A DNA stretch of 64,000 nucleotides from Streptomyces sp. NBC_00490 (GCF_036013645.1 NZ_CP107869.1:10230001-10294000); one strand, 5' to 3'; counted from the first letter of the stretch, positions 44,040-53,139 are shown. Program-made: numbers and translations. Notes: a model not told the origin generated them from the sequence alone.

Positions 44040-44133
44040 CGGGCAACAGGGTGTACTCGGCGAGGTGGCCGGGGGCGAAGTGGGCGGCGAGCGCGGCGCG
44101 TGCGGCTCGTTCGGACAGGGAGTGTGCGGGCAT
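44040..44133 (-). pseudogene. DprA-like fragment, copy 2 (first residues only)
   Basis: Start MPAHSLSERAARAALAAHFA then PGHLAEYT, the normal N-terminus of the DprA paralogue also found at 9.6 kb. After about 30 residues the similarity ends and unrelated sequence follows. Its start codon is intact, unlike copy 1. Confidence 0.65.
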
Positions 44134-44233
44134 GCAGGGGTGGGCCTTTCGGGCAGGGCGCGGCACCGGCAGGCGGTCCGGTGCCGCGGCGGGGCGGGCG
44201 AAGGGGGACGTGGCCAGGGACGACGGGAAGGGG
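44064..44233. repeat. Diverged repeat shared with 9602-9759
   Basis: Contains the same leader and N-terminal DNA as the copy at 9.6 kb in the same orientation, with small insertions (an extra 12-13 bp around 44120-44140). Confidence 0.8.
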
Positions 44234-44327
44234 AGTGCTGTCGGTACGCAGGACCCGCGCCGATCCAACTCGGCCGTGACGGGCTGCCGTTCTCGTGCGG
44301 TCCTGTGTCGCGGGCTTGTACGACGTT

Positions 44328-44480
44328 GACTTCCTCCCCCGCCTAAAGGCGGGGGATTCCAGCGGTCGCCCGCTGGGGTTCCTGTTTCACCGACGACTGC
44401 CCCGTCCGGGAGGACTCCCGTTGAGGTCTTACACCATCTCCACAGGCAGATGCCGCCAGCTCGGCGGTCAGGATGTTGCG
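44328..44480 (-). ncRNA. Probable omega (right-end) RNA of TnpB
   Basis: In TnpB systems the guide RNA is made from the 3' end of tnpB through the right end of the element. Here the last 40 codons run into the right-end hairpin at 44336-44355, and the stop TAG (44343-44345) lies inside it. The position is inferred from this layout; the scaffold was not folded. Confidence 0.5.
44336..44355. repeat. Right-end hairpin of the TnpB element
   Basis: Perfect stem of eight pairs with a TAAA loop; the tnpB stop codon is inside. Confidence 0.8.
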
Positions 44481-45551
44481 TGCCGCGTTGATGTCGCGGT
44501 CATGCACGACGCCGCAGGCGCACGTCCATTCGCGGACGTTCAGCGGCATCTTCGCCGCGACCGTCCCGCAGTCCCCGCACAGCTTGCTGCTGGGGAACCA
44601 TCGGTCGACCACCACGAGCTCGCGCCCGTACCAGGCGCACTTGTACTCCAGCAGGGAGCGCAGTTGCGTCCAGGCCGCATCGCTGATGGCGCGTGCGAGC
44701 GTGCCGTTCTTCAGCAGGTTCCGGACGCTCAGGTCTTCGATCACGACCGTTTGGTTCTCGCGGACGAGTCGAGTCGACAGCTTGTGCAGGACGTCGCGGC
44801 GCCGGTCGGCGATCCGCGCATGCACACGGGCCACCTTGCGGCGGGCCTTCTCCCGGTTCGCCGAGCCCTTCGCCTTGCGCGACAACTCCCGCTGCGCCTT
44901 CGCCAGGCGGGCACGGTCACGCCTCTCATGCCTCGGGTCGGCGACCTTTTCCCCGGTGGACAGGGTCACCAGGGAGGTGATCCCGGCGTCCAGGCCCACC
45001 GCGTTCGTGGTGGCCGGGGCCGGGGCGATGGTGTCCTGGCACAGCAGGGACACGAACCAGCGCCCCGCCGCGTCTCGGGACACCGTCACCGTGCTCGGCT
45101 CCGTCCCCTCGGGCAGGGGGCGCGACCAGCGGATGTCCAGAGGATCGGCCATCTTGGCCAAGGTCAGCTGTCCGTCGCGCCAGGTGAAGGCGCTGCGGGT
45201 GTACTCGGCCGACGCGCGGGACTTCTTGCGGGACTTGTAGCGCGGGTACTTCGCACGCTGGGCGAAGAAGTTCCCGAACGCCGTCTGCAGATGGCGCAGC
45301 GCCTGCTGCAACGGAACCGAGGACACCTCCGCCAGAAAAGCGAGTTCCTCGGTCTTCTTCCACTGCGTCAGCGCGGCGGAGGACTGCACGTAGGAGATGC
45401 GGCGCTGCTCGCCGTACCAGGCCCGTGTGCGTTCCTCTAGGGCCTTGTTGTAGACGAGGCGGACACAGCCGAACGTGCGCGACAGCTCAGCCGCCTGCAC
45501 GCCGGTGGGGTAGAAGCGGTACTTGAACGCCCGCTTGACCTGCCGCGTCAC
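44343..45551 (-). CDS. tnpB: TnpB RNA-guided nuclease (OrfB)
   Basis: 402 residues from GTG 45551. RuvC triad: Asp188 (AVGLDAGITSLV), Glu272 (VVIEDLSVRNLL) and Asp353 (HDRDINAARNIL). A CxxC...CxC zinc finger (KLCGDCGTV, WTCACGVV) splits the RuvC domain. The N-terminus (AFKYRFYPTGVQAAELSRTF, GCVRLVYNKALEERTRAWYG) is the usual wedge and REC-like part. No substitutions at catalytic sites, so cleavage activity is plausible. The C-terminal tail (GQSSVKQEPQRATAGIPRL) overlaps the predicted guide RNA and is therefore conserved. Confidence 0.9.
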   Translation of the reverse strand: MTRQVKRAFKYRFYPTGVQAAELSRTFGCVRLVYNKALEERTRAWYGEQRRISYVQSSAALTQWKKTEELAFLAEVSSVPLQQALRHLQTAFGNFFAQRAKYPRYKSRKKSRASAEYTRSAFTWRDGQLTLAKMADPLDIRWSRPLPEGTEPSTVTVSRDAAGRWFVSLLCQDTIAPAPATTNAVGLDAGITSLVTLSTGEKVADPRHERRDRARLAKAQRELSRKAKGSANREKARRKVARVHARIADRRRDVLHKLSTRLVRENQTVVIEDLSVRNLLKNGTLARAISDAAWTQLRSLLEYKCAWYGRELVVVDRWFPSSKLCGDCGTVAAKMPLNVREWTCACGVVHDRDINAARNILTAELAASACGDGVRPQRESSRTGQSSVKQEPQRATAGIPRL

Positions 45552-45671
45552 GTCTCACACTTTATCAACTTCCGTATGGGCAGCGGGTGTCGTCCGGTGG
45601 ACGGCGCACGCCGGTCCGTCTGGGCGGCGAACCGGCTTCCCCTGCCCTGCTCCGCAGGAGCTTCGATTCCT

Positions 45672-45691
45672 CCCCGGCCTGAAGGCCGGGG
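45672..45691. repeat. Left-end hairpin of the TnpB element
   Basis: CCCCGGCC-TGAA-GGCCGGGG, perfect 8-bp stem, 120 bp upstream of the tnpB start. Confidence 0.8.
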
Positions 45692-45867
45692 TATCCACGA
45701 AGGACAGACCCGATGAGCGATCTGTCGCCGGGCGGTCTGAGTGAGCGCGGCCAGCCACCGGGACCGGCCGGTGGTCGGCCGCTGGTCCTCAGCCGAGTGT
45801 GGTGCGCCGCGGTGCGGCGGTAGCGTGGCGAGGCGGGCAGAGGTGCGGACGGGCGGGGTGGATTTTC

Positions 45868-47970
45868 ATGCGGATGCGGTACGAAGCCGGGGCCGGAGAG
45901 GAGTTCGAGGCGGCGTGCGGGCTGTTGATCGACCGGTTGGTCCGGTGGGCGGGGGAGCAGGGTCTATCGGCGGACGGGTTCCTGGTGGAGGCGGCGTTGG
46001 ACTACCGGCACCGGGCGACCGCCGACGGTCGGCTCGGGTTGTGGGAGGCGCGGCATGTGGAGGAGTTGCTGCTGTCCTGGCTTCCTCAACAGGTCACTGA
46101 GCTTCCCGGGGAGGAACGAGCCGATGGTCCGGGCACGTTGCGTACTCTCCTGCGCTTTCTGCACGCCGTGCGGTTGGCGGACCCACGTGGTCCCGCCCTC
46201 GATGACTCCCTGGGTGCGGTGGACGCGGCCGCGGAGCGGTATCCGGCGGCAATGGCGGACCGTACCCGCTGGGGTCTGGCGAAGTTCTGGGCCGTAACTG
46301 GTGCTGAGCAGGGGGTGGACGTCATGGACGGGGCGGCGTTTCAGCGGTTCGCGGAGCGCGCTCAGCGTGGGGACGTCGCCTTTGACCAGCGGACCCTTGA
46401 CGCGATCATGGACCGGCGGTTGAACGGCCGCGGGTTGGCGGATGGGGCCCGGGCCGAGCCGCAGTTGCCTGTGGTGTTGCCTTCGGACGGTGAACTGCGA
46501 CGACGGGCCGAGGCGTCGACGATTGTGGTGCAGTTGCGTGGGCTTGCGGAGTGGGTGGGGCGTGAGGGGCGGGTGGTGACGGCCGCGGGGCGGCTGCGGA
46601 TGGCCGACGCCCGCGAGCTGGTGGACGGTTTGGGCACCGGCGACAGGACCGAGGGGGTGCGCTCTTCGAGCGACCTGCCGCGGCTGGGACTGCTGGTGGA
46701 GTGGGCGAAGAAGGCGCGGCTGGTCCGGGTGGCCAAGGGCCGGTTGCACGCGGTGGCCAAGGCCCGGCCGGTGCTGGCCGACCCGCTTCAGCTCTGGTCG
46801 CGCGCCTTCGACGCTCTCTTCGAACTGCGGCAGGCTCTGATCGGGGCGCGCAGCGGCTGGCACGTCGAGTCGATGCTCTTCGACATCTACGACGAGATGC
46901 TGGAGGACGTGCTGAACACGCTCTACAGCCTGCCGTACCCGATGCCCTGGCCTCGTCTGCGTGACTCCGTGCACGTGGGTTATCGGGCACGCTTTCGCCT
47001 GGACGCCGGCCCGGATTTCCAGCACCGGATGTGGTTCCAGCACGCCGACCGGGACCTGCGCGCGGTGCTGGACGCGCTGGAGGACCTGGGTGCGGTCGAG
47101 CGTGAGCAGGGGATGGCCGATCCGGTGTTCCTGGAGGCCGATCTCTTCGATCTCGAAGATTCCGGCCCTGAACTGAGCGCGGGCATGCCGCAGGAGCTCG
47201 GGGAGTTGCTGGGAGTCATGGGGACGGCAGCGGACCCGGCGGCGGCTCGGGACCGTAACCGCCTGTTGCGCGAGGAATTGACGGCCGGGCCCGTCGAACT
47301 CATCCGCCTCACCGAGCTGGGCACCCGGGCTGTACGGCAGCGGCTGCTGGCGGCCGGCCGGGACGCACCGCTGGTTGGTGAGCTGGTCCAGGCGCCAGCG
47401 GCCGGTCTGCTGGGGGTGCTGGCGGAGGACTACGACCCGGATACCGCCCGTATCGAACTGGGCGGCTGGATCTCGGCCCACGGGGAGCGGGATGCCGCAC
47501 TGCGGCAACTGACCGACGCCGTACGGACCATGGCGGATACGGCCTTCCGAACGCGTGCACTGGCGATGCTCGATGTGCTGGCGGCGGCGTTACCCGACGG
47601 CGACGGCGAGCGGCTGCTGCGGGCGCTGCGCGGCGACGACGTAATGGCACCGCTCGCGCTGAGCGCGCTGACACACCGTGAACTGCTGTCCCCCGCGGAC
47701 ATGACCGACGCCGAACATCTGCTGATGCTCGCCGAGAGCCTGCTCCAGCTCGTGGAGCTGTCCGGCGGCTCAGGCAGCGCCGAGGAGGCGCTGCGTGCCC
47801 AGGGCCCCGAGGCCAGAGACGCGGTCGCCGCCGCGCTGGCCTCCGCGCACCCGGATCGGCCTGGACTTGAGGAACTCCGGCACCTGGGTGCCCGGGCCTG
47901 GCGTACGTCGCCCGTTCGCCGCGGGCGCGGGCCTTCCATGGGCCGGGGCGGGCGCAAGCGGCGCCGGTGA
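45868..47970 (+). CDS. Large uncharacterised protein
   Basis: 700 residues, mostly helical. The middle has a segment LRGLAEWVGREGRVVTAAGR, LRMADARELVDGLGTGD, LPRLGLLVEWAKKARLVRVA, KGRLHAVAKARPVLADPLQL that looks like two winged-helix-like units and recurs in other Streptomyces hypotheticals. The N-terminal third (LIDRLVRWAGEQGLSADGFL, ALDYRHRATADGRLGLWEA, LRTLLRFLHAVRLADP) and the C-terminus (KRRR tail) are also family-like. ATG 45868 follows GGGGTGG; the ATG six bases on is possible. No enzyme motif is evident; function unknown. It starts 160 bp from the TnpB element's left hairpin, so its upstream DNA may have been changed by that insertion. Confidence 0.68.
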   Translation: MRMRYEAGAGEEFEAACGLLIDRLVRWAGEQGLSADGFLVEAALDYRHRATADGRLGLWEARHVEELLLSWLPQQVTELPGEERADGPGTLRTLLRFLHAVRLADPRGPALDDSLGAVDAAAERYPAAMADRTRWGLAKFWAVTGAEQGVDVMDGAAFQRFAERAQRGDVAFDQRTLDAIMDRRLNGRGLADGARAEPQLPVVLPSDGELRRRAEASTIVVQLRGLAEWVGREGRVVTAAGRLRMADARELVDGLGTGDRTEGVRSSSDLPRLGLLVEWAKKARLVRVAKGRLHAVAKARPVLADPLQLWSRAFDALFELRQALIGARSGWHVESMLFDIYDEMLEDVLNTLYSLPYPMPWPRLRDSVHVGYRARFRLDAGPDFQHRMWFQHADRDLRAVLDALEDLGAVEREQGMADPVFLEADLFDLEDSGPELSAGMPQELGELLGVMGTAADPAAARDRNRLLREELTAGPVELIRLTELGTRAVRQRLLAAGRDAPLVGELVQAPAAGLLGVLAEDYDPDTARIELGGWISAHGERDAALRQLTDAVRTMADTAFRTRALAMLDVLAAALPDGDGERLLRALRGDDVMAPLALSALTHRELLSPADMTDAEHLLMLAESLLQLVELSGGSGSAEEALRAQGPEARDAVAAALASAHPDRPGLEELRHLGARAWRTSPVRRGRGPSMGRGGRKRRR

Positions 47971-48087
47971 CCGGGTGACACCGATCGGTTCCGCGGGCGC
48001 AGAGACGAGAACCTGCGGGGGTGTGGAGTGGGAATCTGGCGGTGCTTGGTGCTGTGCGGATCGGGGACGCGCGTTAGCGTCGAGGTC

Positions 48088-48834
48088 ATGGCCGAGGGAT
48101 GGGACGAGGACGGGCTGCGGGCCGTGCGCGGCGCGCTGCACGGGCCGGACGGGACGGCGCTGCTTGCCGCACTGCGCCACGGACCCGTGAATGAGGTGCT
48201 GCAGCTGGCCGGTGACGGTGTGGCTGGAGCCGCTGCTCTGGGTCTACCGGGCGCCGTCCGGATGGCGGCCACGTTCCTCGGAGCACTGCGGGAACGCGGT
48301 TTCGGGGGCGATGAGGAGCTGGCGGACCTGTTGGGGGTGTCGGTAGGGCACGCGGTGACCCCCGTCCCTCGTCCGCTCGCAGTCGATCTGGAGATGCTCG
48401 CCATGCTGCTGGAGGGCGATCCGGCCGAGTCCGGGGGGCGGCTCGATCTGTCCACTGGAGAATGCTGGCCTGTCTTCACCGATGAGCTGGAGACCGGGTT
48501 CGAGGAGGCAGAGGCTCCCGACCGATGGCTGTCTGTGCCGACTCTGGGGCCTCGGTACGGCTACCGGGACATGGAGCTGTTCATCGAAGGGCTCGATGAC
48601 GCCGTCCTTGCCGATCGGCTGCGGACCGCTGTGCGTGGCCGAGGCGCCTTCCGGCGGTTCAAGGATGTCCTCGCCCGTGACGAGCTCGCCTGGCGCCGGT
48701 TTCACCGGTTCAGCGAGGAGCGACAGCTCGGTCGAGCCCGCGCCTGGCTGGCCGAAGAGGGCTATCGTCCGAGACTTCCGTACCGCGCCGTCGGACAGGG
48801 CGGCCACCCCAACCGCGCACGAAGCGTGCCGTGA
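48088..48834 (+). CDS. UPF0158-family protein
   Basis: 248 residues. The C-terminal two-thirds follow the UPF0158 plan: GGRLDLSTGECWPVFTDELE, YGYRDMELFIEGLDDAVLAD, RLRTAVRGRGAFRRFKDVLA, DELAWRRFHRFSEERQLGRA and WLAEEGYRP. The N-terminus (LRAVRGALHGPDGTALLAAL, RHGPVNEVLQLAGDGV) is an extra helical domain. ATG 48088 is used; an earlier GTG at 48028 is possible. It lies about 120 bp after the 700-residue protein on the same strand, possibly one unit. UPF0158 function is not established. Confidence 0.78.
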   Translation: MAEGWDEDGLRAVRGALHGPDGTALLAALRHGPVNEVLQLAGDGVAGAAALGLPGAVRMAATFLGALRERGFGGDEELADLLGVSVGHAVTPVPRPLAVDLEMLAMLLEGDPAESGGRLDLSTGECWPVFTDELETGFEEAEAPDRWLSVPTLGPRYGYRDMELFIEGLDDAVLADRLRTAVRGRGAFRRFKDVLARDELAWRRFHRFSEERQLGRARAWLAEEGYRPRLPYRAVGQGGHPNRARSVP

Positions 48835-48892
48835 GCCGCTGGCCCACACGTCCTGTGCGGGCCTCTGGGCGGCCCGATAGACGATGTTCCGT

Positions 48893-49262
48893 TCATGCCC
48901 GCAGAGTGGTCGAGGGAGCGGCGTCAAGAGCGCGGCCGACACAGAGATATGACGGACGCTGTTCCGCCACCTCCGCAACGCACAGGGGTCTGCGGCGTGG
49001 CCGCCCAGGTGAGTGACGGCGTGGGACACCGTGTTCTGACCAGGCCCCTCCCGGAAGCCTGTCGTGGGCACCGGATGCCCGCGGCCGGCGAGTTCCTCGC
49101 ATAACTCGATGATGGTGATCTTGCCGTCGGTCTTGTCGATGCGCCGCTGCAGGTAGGGCTGGTGCATGTCGAGTCGGCTGGCGCGGGAAATGCGTCCGCC
49201 AGCGCTTCCCGCTCCCGGGGTCGCACGACCAAGATGGCGTACACGCAGTGGGACACGGGCAT
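48893..49262 (-). pseudogene. Possible decayed gene
   Basis: From ATG 49262 a frame gives VYAILVVRPREREALADAFP; a second frame gives HQPYLQRRIDKTDGKITIIE, LCEELAGRGHPVPTTGFREG. Both read like protein and would need one frameshift to join. The downstream part (SVRHISVSAALL) is less convincing. Family unknown. Confidence 0.35.
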
Positions 49263-49520
49263 GATCCAACCTCCCTGACCCAGGGGCCTGTTCGGCGTGC
49301 GGGGGCGGGCGCGGCCGGCCGGGCGGCGGTGAGCTCCTGGATGGCGGCTTGTTGGCGGGGATGACGTGGGGGCCCAGGTCGCGAAGCGTGTCGGCGGTGT
49401 CGTCTGTCCTCGGACACCGAACCTGGATGATTTGTCAGGGAAGTTGGGCCACTGCTGTGTACAAGTCGGCCGTCCTCGCCGGAAGCTAGGTGATCCGAAG
49501 CGCCGCGAACGGGGGGTGTC

Positions 49521-49985
49521 ATGGCTTCAGCAGGCATGGTCGTCACGGTGATCGTTGTTCTGATCGCGCTGGCCTGGGTCGTCACCACGGTGCACAGTCG
49601 CCGATGGCGTGGCCGTGAGCAGGCCTACGCAGACCATCTCCGACGCCGCATACAGGCGCGCGAGCAGGGAGAGTACCCGGTCGGTGGATCGCGTCCCGGT
49701 ATAGCTGTGTCGACGCCCGCATCGCCCGCGACGGCCGGCGGCTCGCTGGACGCCCGTACCAGCCAGCTCCTGTCCGAACTGTGTGCGATTGGCCTGAGCA
49801 GGGACTTCTTGACGACGCAAGGGGAGAGAGACCCGCGAACCCGGGAGATCGGTGCTGAACTGGACCGAATGGGCGGTATGCGAAAGATGCTCGATGTGCA
49901 CAGCATGGTGAGGGCCGAGATCGGCCAACTACATGCACGCCATCTGGAGGTGGCTTGGGACAGGATCGGATCGTGGCTGGGTTAG
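49521..49985 (+). CDS. Membrane-anchored small protein
   Basis: 154 residues. One N-terminal membrane helix (MVVTVIVVLIALAWVVTTV), then a basic patch (HSRRWRGREQAYADHLRRRI), a disordered Ala/Ser/Pro linker and a C-terminal helical part (RTREIGAELDRMGGMRKMLD, VHSMVRAEIGQLHARHLEVA). ATG 49521 follows GGGGGGTGTC. Unknown function; the C-terminal helices may be a coiled-coil or oligomerisation part. Confidence 0.68.
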   Translation: MASAGMVVTVIVVLIALAWVVTTVHSRRWRGREQAYADHLRRRIQAREQGEYPVGGSRPGIAVSTPASPATAGGSLDARTSQLLSELCAIGLSRDFLTTQGERDPRTREIGAELDRMGGMRKMLDVHSMVRAEIGQLHARHLEVAWDRIGSWLG

Positions 49986-50156
49986 CTGTGCCGAAAGACG
50001 CCCCCGGAGACCACCCAGGACTCGCGGTTCATCGGCGGACAGCCAACATCACGGATCAGCTCCAGGGCGACTTGCGACCTCCTGGGTCAGGCGTGGAAGC
50101 ACTCGCGGATCAGGAAAGGCGCGTGCCGCAGGAGATATAGGACATCGTCCACGCGG

Positions 50157-50347
50157 CATGATCGGCCTGACCAAGGCCATCGACCGGTTCGAGCTGACCC
50201 GCGAAGTCGAGTTCACCTCCTTCGCCGTGCGTACATTGTCGGAGAACTGAAGCGGCTCTTCCGGACACCTTGTGGGCGGTGCATGTGTCGCGGCGGCCTC
50301 AGGAGGCGCGGGTACAACTGGCCCGCGCCACTGAGGAACTGTGGTGA
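50157..50347 (+). pseudogene. SigB/SigF-like sigma factor, region 2 fragment
   Basis: MIGLTKAIDRFELTREVEFT and TSFAV are the region 2 core of the stress sigma factors; then a shifted frame gives IVGELKRLFR and another TLWAVHVSRRPQEARVQLAR with ATEEL. Two frameshifts in 190 bp. The matching C-terminal piece lies at 52.2 kb. Confidence 0.75.
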
Positions 50348-50497
50348 GACGTGTCTGGCGCCTGCCCCGCCAGTCACGGCGCATGCGCCAGGTCCGGTGC
50401 CAGGGGCCCCGGGTACAGTCGGCTCGCTGCTCAGCCCGCGCCGGACCGGGCATCGCGGCCCGAAGGCATCCTCGTCGTGTTCCGGCAAGGAAATGCC

Positions 50498-51721
50498 ATG
50501 ACCAGTGTCCAGGAACCGCCCGAGTCGGCCGTGCCCCTCACCGGAGCGCCAGGTGAAGCCTCCGCCGAGGACCGCGTGGCGCGGATACGCAGACGTCTGG
50601 AGCGGCTCATCGGGATCGCCGCGACCGAGGGCAATGCGTTGACTGTGCTGCGCAACGGGGACGAGATATTCCCAGCGATGCTGACCGCGATCCGGTCCGC
50701 CGAGCACACAGTCGACATGATGACCTTCGTTTACTGGAAGGGCGACATCGCTCGCGAGTTCGCCCAGGCGCTCGCCGAGCGCGCCCGTGCCGGGCTCAGG
50801 GTGCGACTGCTGCTGGACGGATTCGGCAGCCGGCTGATCGAGACGGATCAGCTTGAGGCGATGGAGCGGGCAGGGGTGCAGGTGGCGTGGTTCCGCAGGC
50901 CGCTCTACCTCTCTCCGCTCAAGCAGAACCACCGCTGTCACCGAAAGGTCCTCGTCGTCGACGAGGAGACCGCCTTCACCGGCGGGGTGGGGATCGCCGA
51001 GGAGTGGTGCGGAAACGCCCGCAACCCGCAGGAGTGGCGCGACACCCACGTCGAGGTCCGCGGGCCGGCGGTGGACGGCATCGCCGCCGCGTTCGCGCAG
51101 AACTGGGCCGAGTGCCACGACGAACTCTTCAACGAGAGGGACCGGTTCATCGGCCACCGCCCGCAGGGGGATGCGATCGTGCAGGTGGTGCGCGGCTCAG
51201 CCAGCTTCGGCTGGCAGGACATGCAGACCCTCATACACGTGATGCTGGCGTCGGCTGAGGAACGCTTCCGCCTGGCCACCGCCTACTTCTCCCCGGACTC
51301 GTACTTCATCGAGCTGCTGTGCGCCGCCGCGCGGCGCGGCGTCGAGGTGGAGATCGTGCTGCCCGGGCCGCACACTGACAAGCGGGTCTGCCAGCTCGCC
51401 GGGCAGCACTTTTACGAGAACCTCACCGCGTGCGGGGTGAAGATCTACCAGTACCAGCCGACGATGATGCACACCAAGGTCATCACCGTCGACCGCGTCG
51501 CCGCCCTCATCGGCTCGACGAACTTCAACCGCCGCTCCCTCGACCACGACGAAGAGGTCATGCTCGCCGTCCTGGACCCGGAGTTCACCGCGACCCTGGA
51601 CGAGCACTTCGACGCTGACGCGGCGGCCAGTGAACTGATCCGGGCGGGCCGGTGGAAGAGACGCTCTGTCCTCCAGCGGGCTCGTGAAGTGGCCGTCCAG
51701 CCCATCCGCCGGTTCCTGTGA
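50498..51721 (+). CDS. Phospholipase D family protein (cardiolipin-synthase-like)
   Basis: 407 residues. Two HKD-type motifs: HRKVLVVDEETAFTGGVGI (about residues 150-167) and MHTKVITVDRVAALIGSTN (about 325-342). These make the active site of the phospholipase D superfamily; family members of this length with no membrane helices act as cardiolipin synthases or as PLD-like enzymes on phospholipids. In both motifs the Lys is present, but the first has CHRKV, where the HxK pair is intact. ATG 50498 follows AAGG eight bases upstream. It lies between pieces of a sigma factor gene on the same strand. Confidence 0.85.
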   Translation: MTSVQEPPESAVPLTGAPGEASAEDRVARIRRRLERLIGIAATEGNALTVLRNGDEIFPAMLTAIRSAEHTVDMMTFVYWKGDIAREFAQALAERARAGLRVRLLLDGFGSRLIETDQLEAMERAGVQVAWFRRPLYLSPLKQNHRCHRKVLVVDEETAFTGGVGIAEEWCGNARNPQEWRDTHVEVRGPAVDGIAAAFAQNWAECHDELFNERDRFIGHRPQGDAIVQVVRGSASFGWQDMQTLIHVMLASAEERFRLATAYFSPDSYFIELLCAAARRGVEVEIVLPGPHTDKRVCQLAGQHFYENLTACGVKIYQYQPTMMHTKVITVDRVAALIGSTNFNRRSLDHDEEVMLAVLDPEFTATLDEHFDADAAASELIRAGRWKRRSVLQRAREVAVQPIRRFL

Positions 51722-52059
51722 CATCCCGCAGGCTCTTGCTGCCAGGTCAGCGCGGCGCCGAGCGAATTCCCGCATAAGAATCCTTAAACGAGCAGGCTTT
51801 CGGGGCATGACGGAATTCTGGCAGGGAAGGCGAGACGGCCAGTCTCGCCCGTCAGGGTGGCTGGCCGTCGAGGATAGGAGTAGTGGCAGAGGTCACCGGA
51901 AGGGAGACCGGGGGCGGTTCATGCCACGTATGGAATTCGTTTATGGCGCCATGTCCCGCAGATCCGGACGGTTCCTGGGCAGTCCGGATCCCGCCATCTC
52001 TTTTTTCTCGTAGGCTAGGAAGTCCAGAGTGCGGTAGAACGCGCGGTTGCGCTTACTCT

Positions 52060-52235
52060 CCGGTGACGACTCGAGGTTGGTGGCAGGAGGAAGTCCCACA
52101 CGGTCACTTCCGCCATCACGCCGGACAGCCGCGACTCCATCAGCACCGCCCGGGAGCGTACTTGCGGGCGGTGCTGATGAACTCGCTGACCACCAGCTGG
52201 GTCAGGTCGCTCGCACGCACGGATACCGGTAGGCC
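52060..52235 (-). pseudogene. RsbW-like anti-sigma ATPase fragment
   Basis: Read leftwards: VRASDLTQLVVSEFISTARK, YAPGR, then MAEVTVWDFLLP, i.e. the N box and following strand of a HATPase_c protein (SELxxNAxKYAPG, VxVWD). The Asn of the N box is replaced by Thr (ISTARK). No N- or C-terminus. It meets the sigma factor fragment head-on at about 52236. Confidence 0.6.
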
Positions 52236-52374
52236 ATGCTCCGCCTGGCACCGGCAAGGGGAAGCGACCCAGGCCCAGATCGGCGAACGGCTCGGCGTCT
52301 CCCAGATGCACGTCTCCCGGCTGCTGTCACGCACCCTGGCCCAGCTCCGCGCGGGCATGCTCACCACCCACTGA
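52236..52374 (+). pseudogene. SigB/SigF-like sigma factor, region 4 fragment
   Basis: QAQIGERLGVSQMHVSRLLS, RTLAQLRAGM is the region 4 helix-turn-helix and normal end of SigB-like factors, here with no upstream regions attached. It could be the other end of the gene broken at 50.2 kb. Confidence 0.72.
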
Positions 52375-52445
52375 CCCCGCCACCTCGTGGCCGTGGCCGT
52401 GGCCGTGGTTCGCCGCACGGCCCTGGCCGGAGGACGCTGGGAGGC

Positions 52446-52670
52446 GTGAGCAGCGCGCCGATCGTCGTCCACCGCCCGTCCCGCACCGGCGGCCGTGGTG
52501 TCTCCGTGCGCTCGCACGGCCGGGCTGAGATCCTCGGCACCGCTTACAGCGATCACGACCTGGTGGTGTTCCTCGAAGCCGCGGGCGTCGACGAGCCCGA
52601 GGGTGTGCTGGATGATCCGCGGTGGGTGGAATGGCGCGGAGGTGGCCCCCACGAGTGGAGCGCGCCTTGA
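52446..52670 (+). CDS. Small conserved hypothetical protein
   Basis: 74 residues from a GTG at 52446. APIVVHRPSRTGGRGVSV, then GTAYSDHDLVVFLEAAGVDE, DPRWVEWRGGGPHEW. I recall proteins with this pattern (APIVVHR...LDDP...WVEWRGG) in many Streptomyces genomes, beside varied genes. No function or catalytic residues known. GGGAGG lies just ahead of the GTG. Confidence 0.65.
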   Translation: MSSAPIVVHRPSRTGGRGVSVRSHGRAEILGTAYSDHDLVVFLEAAGVDEPEGVLDDPRWVEWRGGGPHEWSAP

Positions 52671-53139
52671 GTGTCTGATGCGGGCTGCTCGGAAAGGACC
52701 GCGCGCAGGGTGGCGTCGGGGTACCGAATCGGCTGCACGGTCATCAGGGCGGCGCGGGACTCCGGGGGATGGGTTGTATGTCGCTCCGTCCGTCGGCGTC
52801 GAACTGCCCCCGCCCTCTGGCGTGCGACACGGGTGTCGATGCCGCTCAAGGTCACGCAGGCAGCCCGACCCGCACGGCACCGCTCTCGCGGTCCACCTGT
52901 ACGGCATGACTGGCTTGCGTGAGGATCGCCAGCAGCGCCGACCGCAGAGCAGCGCGAATTCCCTCAAAACTCGGCATCCTCCCGGCCCGCAGGATCCAAT
53001 TCGCTGCCGGGCACCCGTCCCATGTAGTCGCCAAGATGCAAGCGCGTCGGGAGACGACCCGGCTCGGTTTGAAGCCGGAGGACTGGTCGGCCTGGGTCAC
53101 TGCGGTCCGGCTCTTCCGGTAAGTTGACCTATCACTACA
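52671..53139. other. No convincing gene
   Basis: One short minus frame at 52852-52977 (MPSFEGIRAALRSALLAILT and 21 more residues, ending at VGLPA) reads like a small protein, but the ribosome site abuts the ATG. Nothing else stands out. Confidence 0.3.

Larger units (their letters stand above)
44318..45705 (-). mobile_element. IS200/IS605-superfamily element, TnpB only
   Basis: One tnpB gene is bordered by imperfectly similar hairpins: CCCCCGCCTAAAGGCGGGGG (44336-44355) at its 3' side and CCCCGGCCTGAAGGCCGGGG (45672-45691) at its 5' side. There is no tnpA, so it needs a Y1 transposase in trans. Exact ends are not fixed; GGAAGTCAAC (complement near 44325) may be the right end. Confidence 0.78.

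Noticed and set aside
45964..47508. A 514-codon minus-strand open frame
   Set aside because: Antisense to the 700-residue protein gene; no start signal or domain.
51800..52014. Short plus-strand frame beginning MTEFWQGRRDGQ
   Set aside because: No ribosome site and random-looking composition; lies in remnant DNA.
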